From Mercenaria mercenaria (taxonomy: Eukaryota; Mollusca; Bivalvia; Venerida; Veneridae), in NCBI RefSeq assembly GCF_021730395.1, contig NC_069368.1, positions 13,038,001-13,102,000 on the forward strand: a DNA stretch of 64,000 bases, read 5' to 3'. The notes under the pieces were generated by a model. That model ran no database searches and was not told the DNA's origin. It saw only the letters and a list, made by a program, of their open reading frames with translations. Numbering within the stretch: position 1 is the stretch's first letter; every line of letters starts with the position of its first letter. This document shows, piece by piece, positions 1 through 11,124 of this stretch. The position numbers were made by a program, and so were the translations under genes.

Positions 1-1340
1 TCAATGCAGGTTGTTTGTGTAATATAAAGCTATAAGGCAGACGCGTATCTACTTGGTGGGGAAATTTTAATTAAAACACGATTTTAAGTACTCCAGAATT
101 GAATGTCTTCATAAAGCTACCACATCAATTTTTCTGTCAGGTATGATTTAATTAGAACAATGTTTATTCAGTTCGATCGAAATTGTAGATTAGCCCCTCA
201 GACAAAAAATACTCTTCAGTTTCGTGATTCTACAACCACGTTTTTAAATGTCTAGGGGTCTTTTCCCACCACAGAATTACGAGTTGCAAATGGTGTATCA
301 CGAAATTCACTTTACATTAAGCCGAGCAAGCTCTTTGGCATGTTTCACACAAATATCAATAGTAATTTGAATATATATTTACGGACTACTTTTACAAATT
401 GTATAACTGTTGATTTGTTGCAAAACACCAAGAAAGACGTTCTGTACTTTTGTGCTCAGTGGACTGGCGTTTCCAGTGATTTTACCGATTCTGACAACCC
501 CCATGTAAGATGACTCTTGTGCTGTTATGGCAACTAACGATGCATGCCTTAATTATATATTATTTGTATAAACTTCACCAAAATCAAATCTTTATTCCAT
601 TAGGTATATTTCTCGATTAAAATAAAGTTACGGAGAAAACATAACATTACAAACAAATGATAAAACTAAACCGGAACTTTCATGTTGTGCGTCTTTGAAA
701 CGTACTGACGTCATTTCTGTTTACGTACGTTCGTTCCGGATTTTTTTACTTATAATATGCTTCTATAAGAAAGTGTGTTATAAAGAAAATATTTCGTTTT
801 GCTTTATTTGTTCTATAACTTTTAAAATACGGTATGCAAGAAAAGTAATCTACCACCGGTTGTAGATGCACATGGGAATATCTGACTCTAGTGTAACTGC
901 TTTTTCGGTATCTCGATACAGCCTCGTTACCGCCAAACAGTTATACCATCAAACGGGATATATCCCTTTTGTAGAGATAGAACCTATTTTTTTCAAAACA
1001 TAGATATGAAGTTAAAAGCTTTGAAATGCATGCAAATGTTCATATATTTCTTATAAATATGTATATTTGTATTATTTTAACCAAAAATTGCATAGTTATG
1101 AGCATTTAATATTTTCATATAAAAGAAACTTTTTGATAAAGGAAATGTAAGTGTTTGTGGACACGTACAGCAGAAACATCAAAGGGACATAATAAATTCC
1201 ATATTGGATATTTTCATTATATGTATTTCATTTTGCATTCAACAGTGATCTGGATTGCTGAACAATGGTCCATTATACTGTTCGCTAAAAATATAGAACA
1301 TCTGGAACAGTCCAATAACCATAATAATATATGCTGTAAC
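1..1340. other. Intergenic, no feature recognised
   Basis: AT-rich sequence without a convincing ORF, RNA or repeat. A single CRE-like TGACGTCA lies at 706-713. Confidence 0.5.
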
Positions 1341-1365
1341 AGAATGCAAATATTTAAGCTCTGAC

Positions 1366-1432
1366 CGGGACTCGAACCCAGGACATCTCACACCTAATGC
1401 AGACACTCTACCGCTTCGGTAAACAGCAGAGT
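1366..1432 (-). repeat. tRNA-like sequence (pseudo-tRNA or SINE head)
   Basis: Read on the minus strand it has an A-box-like AGCGGTAGAGTG and a B-box GGTTCGAGTCCC at tRNA-like spacing. The acceptor arms do not close at the right distance, so I call a tRNA-derived relic and not a functional tRNA. Confidence 0.5.
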
Positions 1433-1449
1433 CTATAGCCAGATAGTGT

Positions 1450-2150
1450 AAGTGCACCCATATATCTCTATCCGACTACATTACGTGTACTGGCAATGAC
1501 ATGTTCGGAGTACTCCAGATTATCAGTGTATTGACTTTGTTAGCTAACTACAATTTTCGTGTAAAGAAAAAATGTAGTCTACTTTTTTCAACATTTTAAT
1601 CGGTCAAAACTGACCAAATTTCTCTGACATGTTTTTTGAAAGTATGAACGTACTAACTGGCAGTACCAGTGAAATATAGCTTAAACCGAACTTTTTAAAT
1701 TTGTCATTTTGGCACAGGCGAACGGCGAAGACAGTGAGCTTTGTCCAAATTTAAGCAATATAATTTTACAAATTTCGAGAGGATTTCAATCGATAGGAAA
1801 TTACAGATATTAACTGAATCACACAAAGTCAATTTAAATCCGCTGTTTATCAGTATCATGACTAACATCGACTGTCAGCGTCAAGGGTTTACATTTTTCC
1901 TCGTTACCAGTGCACGTTTATATCCAATGATATTTACAAAAAATCAAGGTACACGAAGAACTCTTGTACTGTCTCTACATTCTGTATCTACGGCCAAAAA
2001 CAGATTATTACATTTGATGTTCACATACTTAACTTAATTAAAGTATACAGGATGAGAGTGTAAGGTGGCTGACTTTGAATAATTGACCCTTACTCTCTAA
2101 TTTCTATAGCTCATCATCAGAGATGCAATATATTCCATTTAAAAAAAAAA
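1450..2150. other. Intergenic, no feature recognised
   Basis: AT-rich. The short open frame at 1741-2037 shows no recognisable domain and no support beyond being open. Confidence 0.4.
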
Positions 2151-2189
2151 AGTTTTTTTTTTGCGAAAGTTCAATGCTGTTAACTCAGC

Positions 2190-3045
2190 CGTGCCTGAGA
2201 TTATAATGATCTTACATGCCTGCCTGAGTAAGACAGGGTTTTTCCTACCCGAAGGACAGTTTGGAATGAAAAACCGAGCGTTAGCGCGTTTTTTTATCCA
2301 TGCTGTCCCGAGGCTTGGGAAAACAGCTGTCTTACACAGGCAGACATGCTAGAACATTTCAAAATAGAGCGGGATGACAAATAGATTCGGGTATTGCCTG
2401 GCATTATCTATATATTTCATGACGTCATAATAGAGCAAATACTATATGACGTCGCTTAAGTGCACGCTATTTTAGACAAAGATTTTCCCTAGTGAAAGAC
2501 AGGAATATCTATCCCTGGCGCGTGCTCGGACAAATGTATACTTTCCCCGCTAGTTAGGCAAGAATGTATAAGGATCTTACATGCCTGCCTGTGTAAGACG
2601 GGGTTTTCTTGCCTACCTAGCAGGGAAAATATACATTTGTCCGAGCACGCGCCAGTGATAGATATTCCTGTCTTTTCCTAGGGAAAAACCTTGTCTAAAA
2701 TAGCGTGCCCTCCGGTGACGTCACATAGTACTGGCACTATAATGACGTCATAAACTATAAAAAAAAATGCCAGGAAATACCCAAATCTGTTCGTCATCTC
2801 GATCTAAGCTGTCCCGAGGTTTGGGAAAACAGCCGTCTTACATAGGCAGACATGTTAGATATTTTTTCTTGCCTATCACGTTCAAAATAGATCATGGAGA
2901 CAATAGTGCCAGTACTATGTGACGTCACCTAAGTGCATGCTATTTTAGACAAGGTTTTTCCCTAGGGAAAGACAGGAATATCTAGTCATGGCGCGTGCTC
3001 GGACAATTGTTTCCCGCTAGGTAGGCAAGAAAAACCCCTCTTGGA
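2190..3045. mobile_element. Nested foldback element cluster
   Basis: Three related arms alternate in orientation. About 2390-2565 is mirrored by about 2610-2770, and 2880-3040 repeats the first arm. Shared blocks include GCGCGTGCTCGGACAA, GACAGGAATATCTA and GTCTAAAATAGCGTGC. A second inverted block (TGTAAGAC ... CAGACATG) recurs near 2210, 2340, 2590 and 2850. Four perfect TGACGTCA palindromes sit in the arms (2420, 2716, 2743, 2920). There is no ORF; it is most likely a non-autonomous foldback DNA transposon with another copy inserted in it. Confidence 0.7.
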
Positions 3046-3049
3046 CCAA

Positions 3050-3420
3050 GGTTATCTTCAGTACTTTTTATAAAGGTCCACACAACCTTCTAGCTCTTTC
3101 GACAAACTAAATAACATCTAACAGTCTGTTTTTCGGCTAGAAAGAAACTATTACACTATGATTACTGCTATGATGTGACCAAATCGGGTATGCTGACCTC
3201 GCGGTCAAACTTAAAATACAATAACAACAACAACAACAACAACAATAAATATCAAATGTTACCTAAGCACTCGTGCACTTTATTAAATAAAATACAAAAT
3301 AAAATGACATCTGTCTTCAAACTTTTCGTTTACAAAAATAGTTTAACATAGTTCATATAATATGAAATAAAGTTTAAAGTTGTCAAAGTATTGTTCAAAT
3401 GCAATCAAGTTAAAAAAACG
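3050..3420. repeat. Intergenic with short (AAC)n microsatellite
   Basis: A pure AAC-type run lies at about 3218-3246. The rest of the stretch shows nothing recognisable. Confidence 0.6.
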
Positions 3421-3429
3421 ACTGTTAAA

Positions 3430-4340
3430 GGGAAAGGCAATGTTGTTCTTATGTTGATTTCTTCTGCTAGGATTTCCTAAATCGTTTAAAGAAGTGAAAG
3501 AAATCTCAAAATCGGCTTGAAAATGAGAAAGTTATGAGGCCTAACTAAACTTAAGGAACCAGCATGGGAGCCATCTGGTCTAGTCGCGTAATGGCTGCCA
3601 GGTATTTGAACACTAATTTTTCACTTGGCATGGCAACAGAGGTCTAAATTGAGGCTAGTTTTTGTTTAAATTTCATTGTGGATGTATTGTTGACATTTTG
3701 GTAGGAAAAATGGGAGAGCAGGTTGTATTTGGTGATGTCAAGCTCAATTTTAGTATGAGTAGTACTTCCAGGTCACAGCAGTGTGATTTTGATGTCAGTT
3801 TACAGTAAGTAAATGTGACCAGAGAAATCTCTCTTAGAAGATACATGACCCCTACTTTTCTCTTCATTTTATATCAGTTTTATCATAACTCTTTAAAATG
3901 AGGTAAGGATTTGTTCTCTGAAATGGGTCTAGCTATGTTTGGTAGCTCTTTGAAAAAGGTCAGTTTTATATAGAATATATAGGGAAAACTATTTAGGCTA
4001 TTGTGACCTATGAGCATTTAGATAATTCATCAAAATGGCGGCCAATTTGTTTCCATGGCAACAAAAACAAAATTGCGGATTTATTAAATTTCTAGATACA
4101 TATTTGAACTGCATTAACTTCTTTCTGTTGAATAATTTCTCTACTTTTCCCAACTATAATGAAAGAAATTACCATGTTTTACATCTTACATGCTGAAGAA
4201 AGATATGAAATTAATCTACTTAAAAGCTTAAAAGAATATTTGCTTAATACAGAATTTAGCAGTGTGTAAATGACGTCATAAACACACTGAAATGACTGTC
4301 TCCATGATCAGCCATTTTCTTAAAGGCAAAGAAAATCTCC
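3430..4340 (+). repeat. Dispersed repeat family (R1) copy
   Basis: The stretch 3840-4010 contains ATGACCCCTACTTTTCT, then AAATGGGTCTAG, TTTTATATAGAATATATA and CTATTTAGGCTATT. The same blocks in the same order recur on the opposite strand at 47279-47400 and 49696-49870, and weaker forms at 7400-7560 and 26590-26740. No coding capacity. The relation to the transposase remnant at 48-49 kb suggests a non-autonomous DNA transposon relative. Confidence 0.6.
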
Positions 4341-5115
4341 TATATAAGTGACCCCCCCTAAATACCAGACTTTTTAATCCCCAATATACAAGATCCTGTC
4401 TGGTCCAATCTGATAAGGGTCCATAAAACCCCTGTAGACTTGACATGTAGCCTAATTATTGTCAGAGAATCATAAATTTTATTGCCTACAGATAAATTGG
4501 TTATTTCCTGTGTTTTGCATTTTATTGATTGAAAAGCTGTTTTTTGTTGTTTTTGTTTTGTTTTGTTTGTTTTTTTTGTTTGTTTGTTTTTTAGAATGTA
4601 CACAAAATTATTTTAATTGATGTTGAGTAATGACCCAGCCAATTAAATAATAACTCTGGCATGTATTTTGGGCAAATTATGCCCCCTTTTGGACTTTGAA
4701 AATTCTGGTTAAAGTTTTACATGCAAGTTTCTATCTCCAAAACTAATGCAGATATTGAAATTATTTTAATTGATGTTGAGTAATGACCCAGCCAATTAAA
4801 TAATAACTCTTATAGCAAAGCAATTCTCACTCCTTAACCATTAAAGAATAACTTAAAACTTAATAAAAGAAATTAAGAAGTTTGTTTATTCAATGATTAT
4901 GATCTTTTTATCAAAAGTAACAAAATAAAACCAGAAAAAATGATAATTGCTGGATTTTATTAGAAATTAAAGAAGCGTTCAGTTGCATTTTTTAATAGAT
5001 AAAATGGAATAAGGATAGAAGGATTTTATATATTAAAAATGCATAATTCCCCTTGTATTGTCTAAATGATTCTTTTATGTATAAAAAAATCCAGCAATCT
5101 ATGTGCCTGAATGCA
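4341..5115. other. AT-rich spacer with T-rich tract
   Basis: Apart from the templated insertion within it, this holds a long T/G-rich tract (about 4538-4592) and AT-rich sequence. No gene seen. Confidence 0.5.
4605..4810. repeat. 53-bp direct repeat flanking a 100-bp templated insertion
   Basis: Positions 4605-4657 and 4758-4810 are the same 53 bases. The 100 bases between them (4658-4757) match 5659-5758 in the Helitron-like element downstream with a single difference, and both source and target share ATAACTCT at the left junction. Confidence 0.85.
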
Positions 5116-5119
5116 TTTT

Positions 5120-5960
5120 TAGCTCGACTATTCGAAGAATAGTCTAGCTATTCTACTCACCCTGGCGTTGGCGTCGGTGTCAGCGTCGGCGTCGGCGTCA
5201 CACCTTGGTTAAGTTTTTGCATGCAAGTACATACAGCCATCAGTTAAAGGCATATAGCTTTGAAACTTATTTTTTCTTTTTCTAGGTCAATTACCAACCT
5301 CTCTTGGTCAAGTCCCATAACTCTGACATGTATTTTGAGCAAATTATGCCCCCTTTTGGACTTAGAAAATTTTGGTTAAAGTTTTACATGCAAGTAACTC
5401 TCTCCAAAACTAATGCAGATATTGATTTGAAACTTCACATGTGTCTTCGGGGTTATAAAACTAGTTGATAGCAGCAAGTCCCATAACTCTGACTTTCATT
5501 TTGGCCAAATTATGCCCCCTTTTGGACTTAGCAAATTCTGGTTAAAATTTTGCATGCAAGTACATACAGCTATTACTAAAAGGCCTATAGATTTGAAACT
5601 TATTTTTTCTTTTTCTAGATGAATTACTAACCTCACTGGATCAAGTCCCATAACTCTGGCATGTATTTTGGGCAAATTATGCCCCCTTTTGGACTTTGAA
5701 AATTCTGGTTAAAGTTTTACATGCAAGTTTCTATCTCCAAAACTAATACAGATATTGAATTGAAACTTCACATGTGCCTCCGGGGTTATAAAACTAGTTG
5801 ATAGCAGCAAGTCCCATAACTGATATGCATTTTGGTCAAATTATTCCCCCTTTTGAACTTAAAACTCTTTTGATATTTAACCTTTTTGGGTAATATTTTC
5901 CTGCTTCTGGGACAATATTTCGAATAGTCGAGCTTGGCTGTCTTACGGACAGCTCTTGTT
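5120..5960 (+). mobile_element. Helitron-like non-autonomous element (HINE type) with 166-bp tandem units
   Basis: Starts with TTAGCTCGACTATTCGAAG, has a GGCGTC-rich tract (about 5162-5200), then about three and a half 166-bp units marked by AGTCCCATAACTCT at 5311, 5477, 5644 and 5810. It ends with the inverted copy CGAATAGTCGAGCT, a hairpin (GCTGTC-TTACG-GACAGC) and TCTTGTTT. Subterminal inverted repeats, tandem core units and a hairpin just inside the 3' end are the known layout of Helentron-derived elements. No protein is encoded. Confidence 0.7.
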
Positions 5961-5964
5961 TATA

Positions 5965-6585
5965 TTTTTGATTAAAAAAAAAAAACAAAAAAAAACAGCA
6001 ATGGTGAAATTTAATTGTTAAAAAACTTGATTATTGAAAATATGAAAAAAGCACTGTTGTATCTTATCACTTTGTTTATTTAGCCCTAATTCAATCAAGC
6101 TTTCTAAACTCATTATAAAGGTGAGAACTGATTTGCTATGAAGGTGAGAAATATCACCTGTAACTTATGTACTGCACAGTAGCTTATTATGATAAACAGA
6201 AGCAAGTCTATCAATGGTCCAGTCTTGTGTATTGGCCCTTACAGCCAATATGCAGACCTTATCATTCCCATAGGCCACATACTTGGCATACCAGAATCAG
6301 TGTCTTTAAATTTCAAACTGTCATATCTTTTTCAACAGTGGTCCAATTCTAAAAATTCTTTCAGCGTTATGAAAGGCTTGAAGATGGCTTTTACATAAAA
6401 TTAACTTAATGTCAGGCATTCCTTGCATTTCAAGATGTTATATTATTTATATGAAAAATACTTCTGAAAAAAATATCAAATATTTAAAAAATAGAACAAA
6501 TGAACACGGTTAAAATTCTATAGTAATGATGATAGTAAACAGCTAATCAAACAACACTTCCAGGTTTGTCAGACAATTTCGGACA
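5965..6585. other. Intergenic, AT-rich
   Basis: An A-rich stretch at about 5970-6000 follows the element. The overlapping small ORFs at 6167-6398 show no domain. Nothing else recognised. Confidence 0.45.
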
Positions 6586-6599
6586 GAATGAATGTAGGT

Positions 6600-7250
6600 T
6601 ATCTGTTGTGTATCCCCCACCGGAGGCGAAGTGATATAGATTTGGCGGTGTCCGTTCGGCCGCTTGTTTTTCAGTAAGTCCATGCTTGCGTGCGTGCGTC
6701 CGTCCGTCCGAAATTGAAAATGCTTATAATTCAAAACGTGTTTTACCTTATTAGCACATGACCTTTGCTCGTGTGTATTATCCCCCTTGACCCAGTAAAT
6801 GAAGAAGTTTTCCTTGATTTTGTAAAAATAGGGATTTTTGACAGTATCTAAGTAATCTATTGATGGATCTTCATGAAACTTAAACTAAATACATAGATCA
6901 CGATAGGGCGTCTAGCCATGCACAACTTTCGTCAGGATCTTCTCAGTGACTGCAGAGTGTTCGCCCTTTAAAATAATCGTTTTAAAGTTCATACATTCCT
7001 ACATTACAAAATAACCCATTGATGAATCTTGATGAAATTTGATACAAATATAGATCATAGTGGGGTAGTTACGTATATGGAACTTTTGCCGGAATGTCTT
7101 AATAAAGTTTAGAGTAATTGCCCTTGAATTGTTTTAAAATCCTTAAATTCCAACATAAGCCAAGTAGCCAATTAGTAGTATTTTATTACTTTTAGTATTC
7201 AAAGATGAAACCTTCATCGCGTTCGGCAGGTGATACAAATTCACGGTAAT
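6600..7250 (+). mobile_element. Possible further Helitron-like element
   Basis: Begins GTATCCCCCACCGGAGGCG, followed by a CGTGCGTGCGTCCGTCCGTCCG tract at about 6690-6711. Near 7200-7240 it has TTCATCGCGTTCGGCAGGTGATAC, an imperfect inverted form of the start, then CTTGTTATTT. The layout resembles the elements at 5120 and 9131, but I see no clear terminal hairpin. Confidence 0.4.
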
Positions 7251-7399
7251 TGCTTGTTATTTCTTTCTTAATCTATACACAACATTTTGGCAGCATTTTA
7301 AAAGAGATATATGGCATTTTCAGAAATGTTAACAAGCCTCATAGCACATGCAGTCATGTTCATAATTCAGCTATCATTTTTGAAAAAGTTCCATGTTAA

Positions 7400-7560
7400 A
7401 TGCAAATTCAGTCTCACGAGATGCATGGCCCCTACTTTTCTTGGGTGTTTTGTTGTTGTTTTAAGGTAATTTATAAACATCAAACATATAATTTTTTTAA
7501 TAATCCTGGCCATGCATGGCAGCTCTATAATTTGAACATACATGCTATATAGTGCAAAGA
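7400..7560 (+). repeat. Degenerate R1 repeat fragment
   Basis: Contains GCCCCTACTTTTCTTGG, then a CCTGGCCATGCATGGCAGCTCT block that lines up with the R1 copies at 3840-3960 and, inverted, at 26590-26740. Confidence 0.5.
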
Positions 7561-7564
7561 ACAA

Positions 7565-8175
7565 TTCTGTTTACTATCGCGCAACCCTTCCGATACAGGC
7601 GTTAAAAAAGACAATAGTTCGAATAAGAGGTGAATATTTTCATCATCCTTATTTTCGTTTAATTTGATATAAAAACGGATAAAAAAATAACAAAAAACAA
7701 AAACAACATAAGCATAATAATGAATCATTTGTTAACATTAACAAAAGACAAGTAATACAAATGCGGATATTAGTAACATTTTTGGAGAAACAAAATTATG
7801 GAAAAAAAATAATCCAGAATCTTCCTAGCAATGCTGAATTGTAGAAGTGAAATATTTATTATTACTTAAATTTAATAAAAAGAGGGAATTAGTACGCTTT
7901 CGCCATGATCGGACCTACATTTTATAAAAAATCTGAATTATCTACATATATATTTGCAGGCATAATGCTATAAGAGTTCACTTTACAAATCATATATATA
8001 TATATATATATAATCTAGAAAACTCGGCTGGTCAGCCGTTCTACATCAAAAAATGGAAACAAATACTACCAGTCTTGAATAAGTACAAATGTATATCAAT
8101 TATATATCTAAATGACATATTTAAATATATCTTTAAAAATATCCAAAAAATATGACAGAGATAAACTACTACATG
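7565..8175. other. Intergenic with (TA)n microsatellite
   Basis: A TA dinucleotide run lies at about 7990-8012. Otherwise AT-rich with no recognised feature. Confidence 0.5.
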
Positions 8176-8179
8176 TATT

Positions 8180-8461
8180 CATTTATTTTATTTTGTTGGG
8201 TTTAACATCGCACCGACACAAGTATAGGTCATATGGCGACTTTCCAGCTTTGATGGTGGAGGAAGACCCCAGGTGCCCCTCCGTGCATTATTTCATCACG
8301 AGCGGGCACCTGGGTAGAACCACCGACCTTCCGTAAGCCAGCTGGAAGGCTTCCTCACATAAAGAATGTTGAAACGCCCCGAGTGAGGCTCGAACCCACA
8401 TCGATGAGGGACAAGTGATTTGAAGTCAGCGACCTTAACCACTCTGCCACGGAGGCCCCGA
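8180..8461 (-). mobile_element. tRNA-derived SINE, family B
   Basis: On the minus strand the head reads GGCCTCCGTGGCAGAGTGG (A box) ... GGTTCGAGCC (B box), like a leucine or serine tRNA. A 180-bp body follows, then a TTAAACCCAACAAAAT tail. A second copy with the same body lies at 44599-44819. Family name not asserted. Confidence 0.8.
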
Positions 8462-8464
8462 GAT

Positions 8465-9125
8465 AAACCACTAGATTAATTAACAATTATATGGTCTAAT
8501 GCACTTAACATATATTCTAACGCAGCACATGTGTTTTACGACCACTTACCAAAATTATACGGAAATACACTGCAATATTGGTACATATTACACAAAATAT
8601 ATATAATAACAAGTGAACCCGGAACGGGAACAAATATCGTAGAAATTATACAATGTCTTTACATACTCGCCTAGATTCCCTTAAATTTTAATAAAAATGT
8701 CACAAACTAGTTTCAATGTGAACGATTCATAATGCAAAACAATTCACAAGAGACGGTTAGATGAATAACGCCATTAACACTCCTGTATGACGTCAAAATT
8801 ACGTCCCTTTTTACCTTGACGTCAGAACTATTAAATTACTTCTCCTTCTTCTATTGATATATACATTTAGACACACTGATGAGCAGTTCAAGGCGAAATT
8901 ATATATATAAGCGAACAATTTATTTCCGTATTGGATAAAAAAATCCGTACTGAACGGTTAACATCTTGTTATTCCCTTTTTAACTCAGTGATACAAACAG
9001 TTCACGGATAAAATTTGTTGCTATATAGGCCTATCACCTGATCAATGGACTCGTACTAAAATGGAGTGTTGTTTATGTAGCAATCTTTATTTACATATCA
9101 TCATTGTACATATATTTTATAATTG
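8465..9125. other. Intergenic, no feature recognised
   Basis: AT-rich. Two CRE-like TGACGTCA sites near 8787 and 8818; no ORF or repeat seen. Confidence 0.45.
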
Positions 9126-9130
9126 TAATA

Positions 9131-10366
9131 TAAAACAAGAGGGCCAAGATGGCCCTAGGTCGCTCACCTGAGAAACACACCATAATACACCATAACAGTG
9201 TAAACACAGACCTAGTGATTGCATGGAAAAAAATATTCTGACCAAGTATCATTAAAATTGGAGCAAACACAAGTATTTCTTTTATTTGACCTAGTGACCT
9301 AGTTTTTGACCCCAGATGACCCATATTCAACCTTGACCTAGATTTCATCAAGGAAATCATTCTGACCAAATTTCATAAAGATCAACTGAAAAATACAGCC
9401 TCTTCTGCATACACAAGTTTTTTCTTTTATTTGACCTAGTTTTTGACCACAGATGACCAATAACCAAACTCTACCTAGATTTTATCAAGGCAATAAGTCT
9501 GACCAAATTTCATAAAGATCAATTGAAAAGTACAGCCTCTATTGCATACACAACGTTTTTCTTTGATTTGACCTAGTGACCTAATTTTTGACCCAAGATG
9601 ACCCATATTCAAACCTGACCAAGATTTTATCAAGGCAATCATTGTGACTGAATTTCATGAAGATCAATTGAAAAATATAGCCTCTATCGCATACACAAGG
9701 GTTTTCTTTGATTTGACCTAATGACCTCTTTTTTGACCCCAGATGATCCATATTCAAAGTTAACCTAGATTTCTTCAAGGCAATCATTCTGACCAAAATT
9801 CATGAAGATTAATTGAAAAATACAGCCTCTATCGCATACACAAGGTTTTTCTTTGATTTGACCTAGTGACCTAGTTTTTGACCCCAGATGACCCATTTTC
9901 AAATTCGGCCTAAATTTCATCAAGGTTATCATTCTAACCAAACTTCATGAAGATTACATGAAAAATACAGCCTCTATCGCATACACAAGGTTTTTCTTTG
10001 ATTTGACCTAGTGACCTAGTATTTGATTCCAGATAACCCATTTTCGAACTCGGCCTAGATTTCATCAGGATAATCATTCTGACCAAAATTCATGAAGATT
10101 AATTGAAAAATACAGCCTCTATCGCATACACAAGGGTTTTCTTTGATTTGACCTAGTGACCTAGTTTTTGACCCCAGATAACCCAATTTCGAACTCGGCC
10201 TAGATTTCATCAAGATAATCATTCTGACCAAATTTCATGAAGTTCAGTTGAAAAATACAGCTTCTATCGCATACACAAGCTAAATGTTGACGGACAGACA
10301 GACGACAGACAGACGACAGACAGACAGACAGACGCCGGACATCGAGCATTGCTCAGGTGAGCTAAC
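9131..10366 (-). mobile_element. Helitron-like non-autonomous element (HINE type) with about seven 145-bp tandem units
   Basis: Read on the minus strand it starts GTTAGCTCACCTGAG, carries a GACAGACA-type microsatellite, then about seven units of 145 bp (unit landmarks near 9286, 9431, 9568, 9713, 9858, 10002 and 10148). It ends with the inverted copy CTCAGGTGAG, a hairpin GGGCC-ATCTT-GGCCC and TCTTGTTTT. This matches the architecture of rolling-circle Helentron derivatives. Most units contain AGGTCA-CT-AGGTCA. No protein is encoded; the mobility class is inferred from structure. Confidence 0.7.
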
Positions 10367-10369
10367 AAG

Positions 10370-11120
10370 GTTAACAGCATAAAAGTACAATGCCACTCAA
10401 ACATGGAATTATAAGAGATGGCTGACAATATCACAGCACAGAATAAAACCGAAACACCACTGCTATCCAGATATTACATTTTGATTTCTTTAAAACTATG
10501 ATGTTTTTAAAACAATGAAAGTATAAAAAGGTGCTAACACGCATGAGTTAAAGAGATGGTAAATGACATTAAATATAATTCCGCTTTGATCAAATCAAAG
10601 TGAATAGGATTAGCAGAGAGGTATTCCATGCGAGATAAAAAGTACTTCAATATTTTCCCTAAATAAGAATTATTGACATTATTTACAACATTAAAACGCT
10701 ATTTACAGAGTAAAAACTGACGTCTCTGTAGAATCATAAAACAGGTTTTGGCACAACTACGAATCATATTATCATATTATATTTACTAAGGAATATCAAA
10801 CTTGTTTTGTACAAGACGGAAACACATTTGGATGATTTCATATCTGACAAAAAAGATCATATTGCTTTACCTTTTTTATATAAGACTAAACTGTGCTTTT
10901 AAAATTGTAAGTTTTAACCGTTCGCGTCTTATGTTATAAGATATGTATCAAAATGTTATAAGATATGTATCAAAATTATACACAAAATCTGTTGCTTTAC
11001 AGTACATTTCTAAATATATTTACAGCAACTTTTAACTATATATTTACACTGAACGAATGATATACAATCAAATGGCACAGTGATGTGAAATATAGTAAAT
11101 ATTTACATACTCGATTTAAT
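10370..11120. other. Intergenic, no feature recognised
   Basis: AT-rich. A 24-bp direct tandem duplication (ATGTTATAAGATATGTATCAAA) near 10932-10975 is the only pattern seen. Confidence 0.45.
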
Positions 11121-11124
11121 TCTA

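Noticed and set aside
6167-6398. Small overlapping ORFs in AT-rich DNA
   Set aside because: Two frames open over the same bases, no domain, no splice or codon support.
9131-10366. CRISPR-like regular repeat array
   Set aside because: Units are 145 bp with no short repeat/unique spacer alternation, and the genome is eukaryotic.
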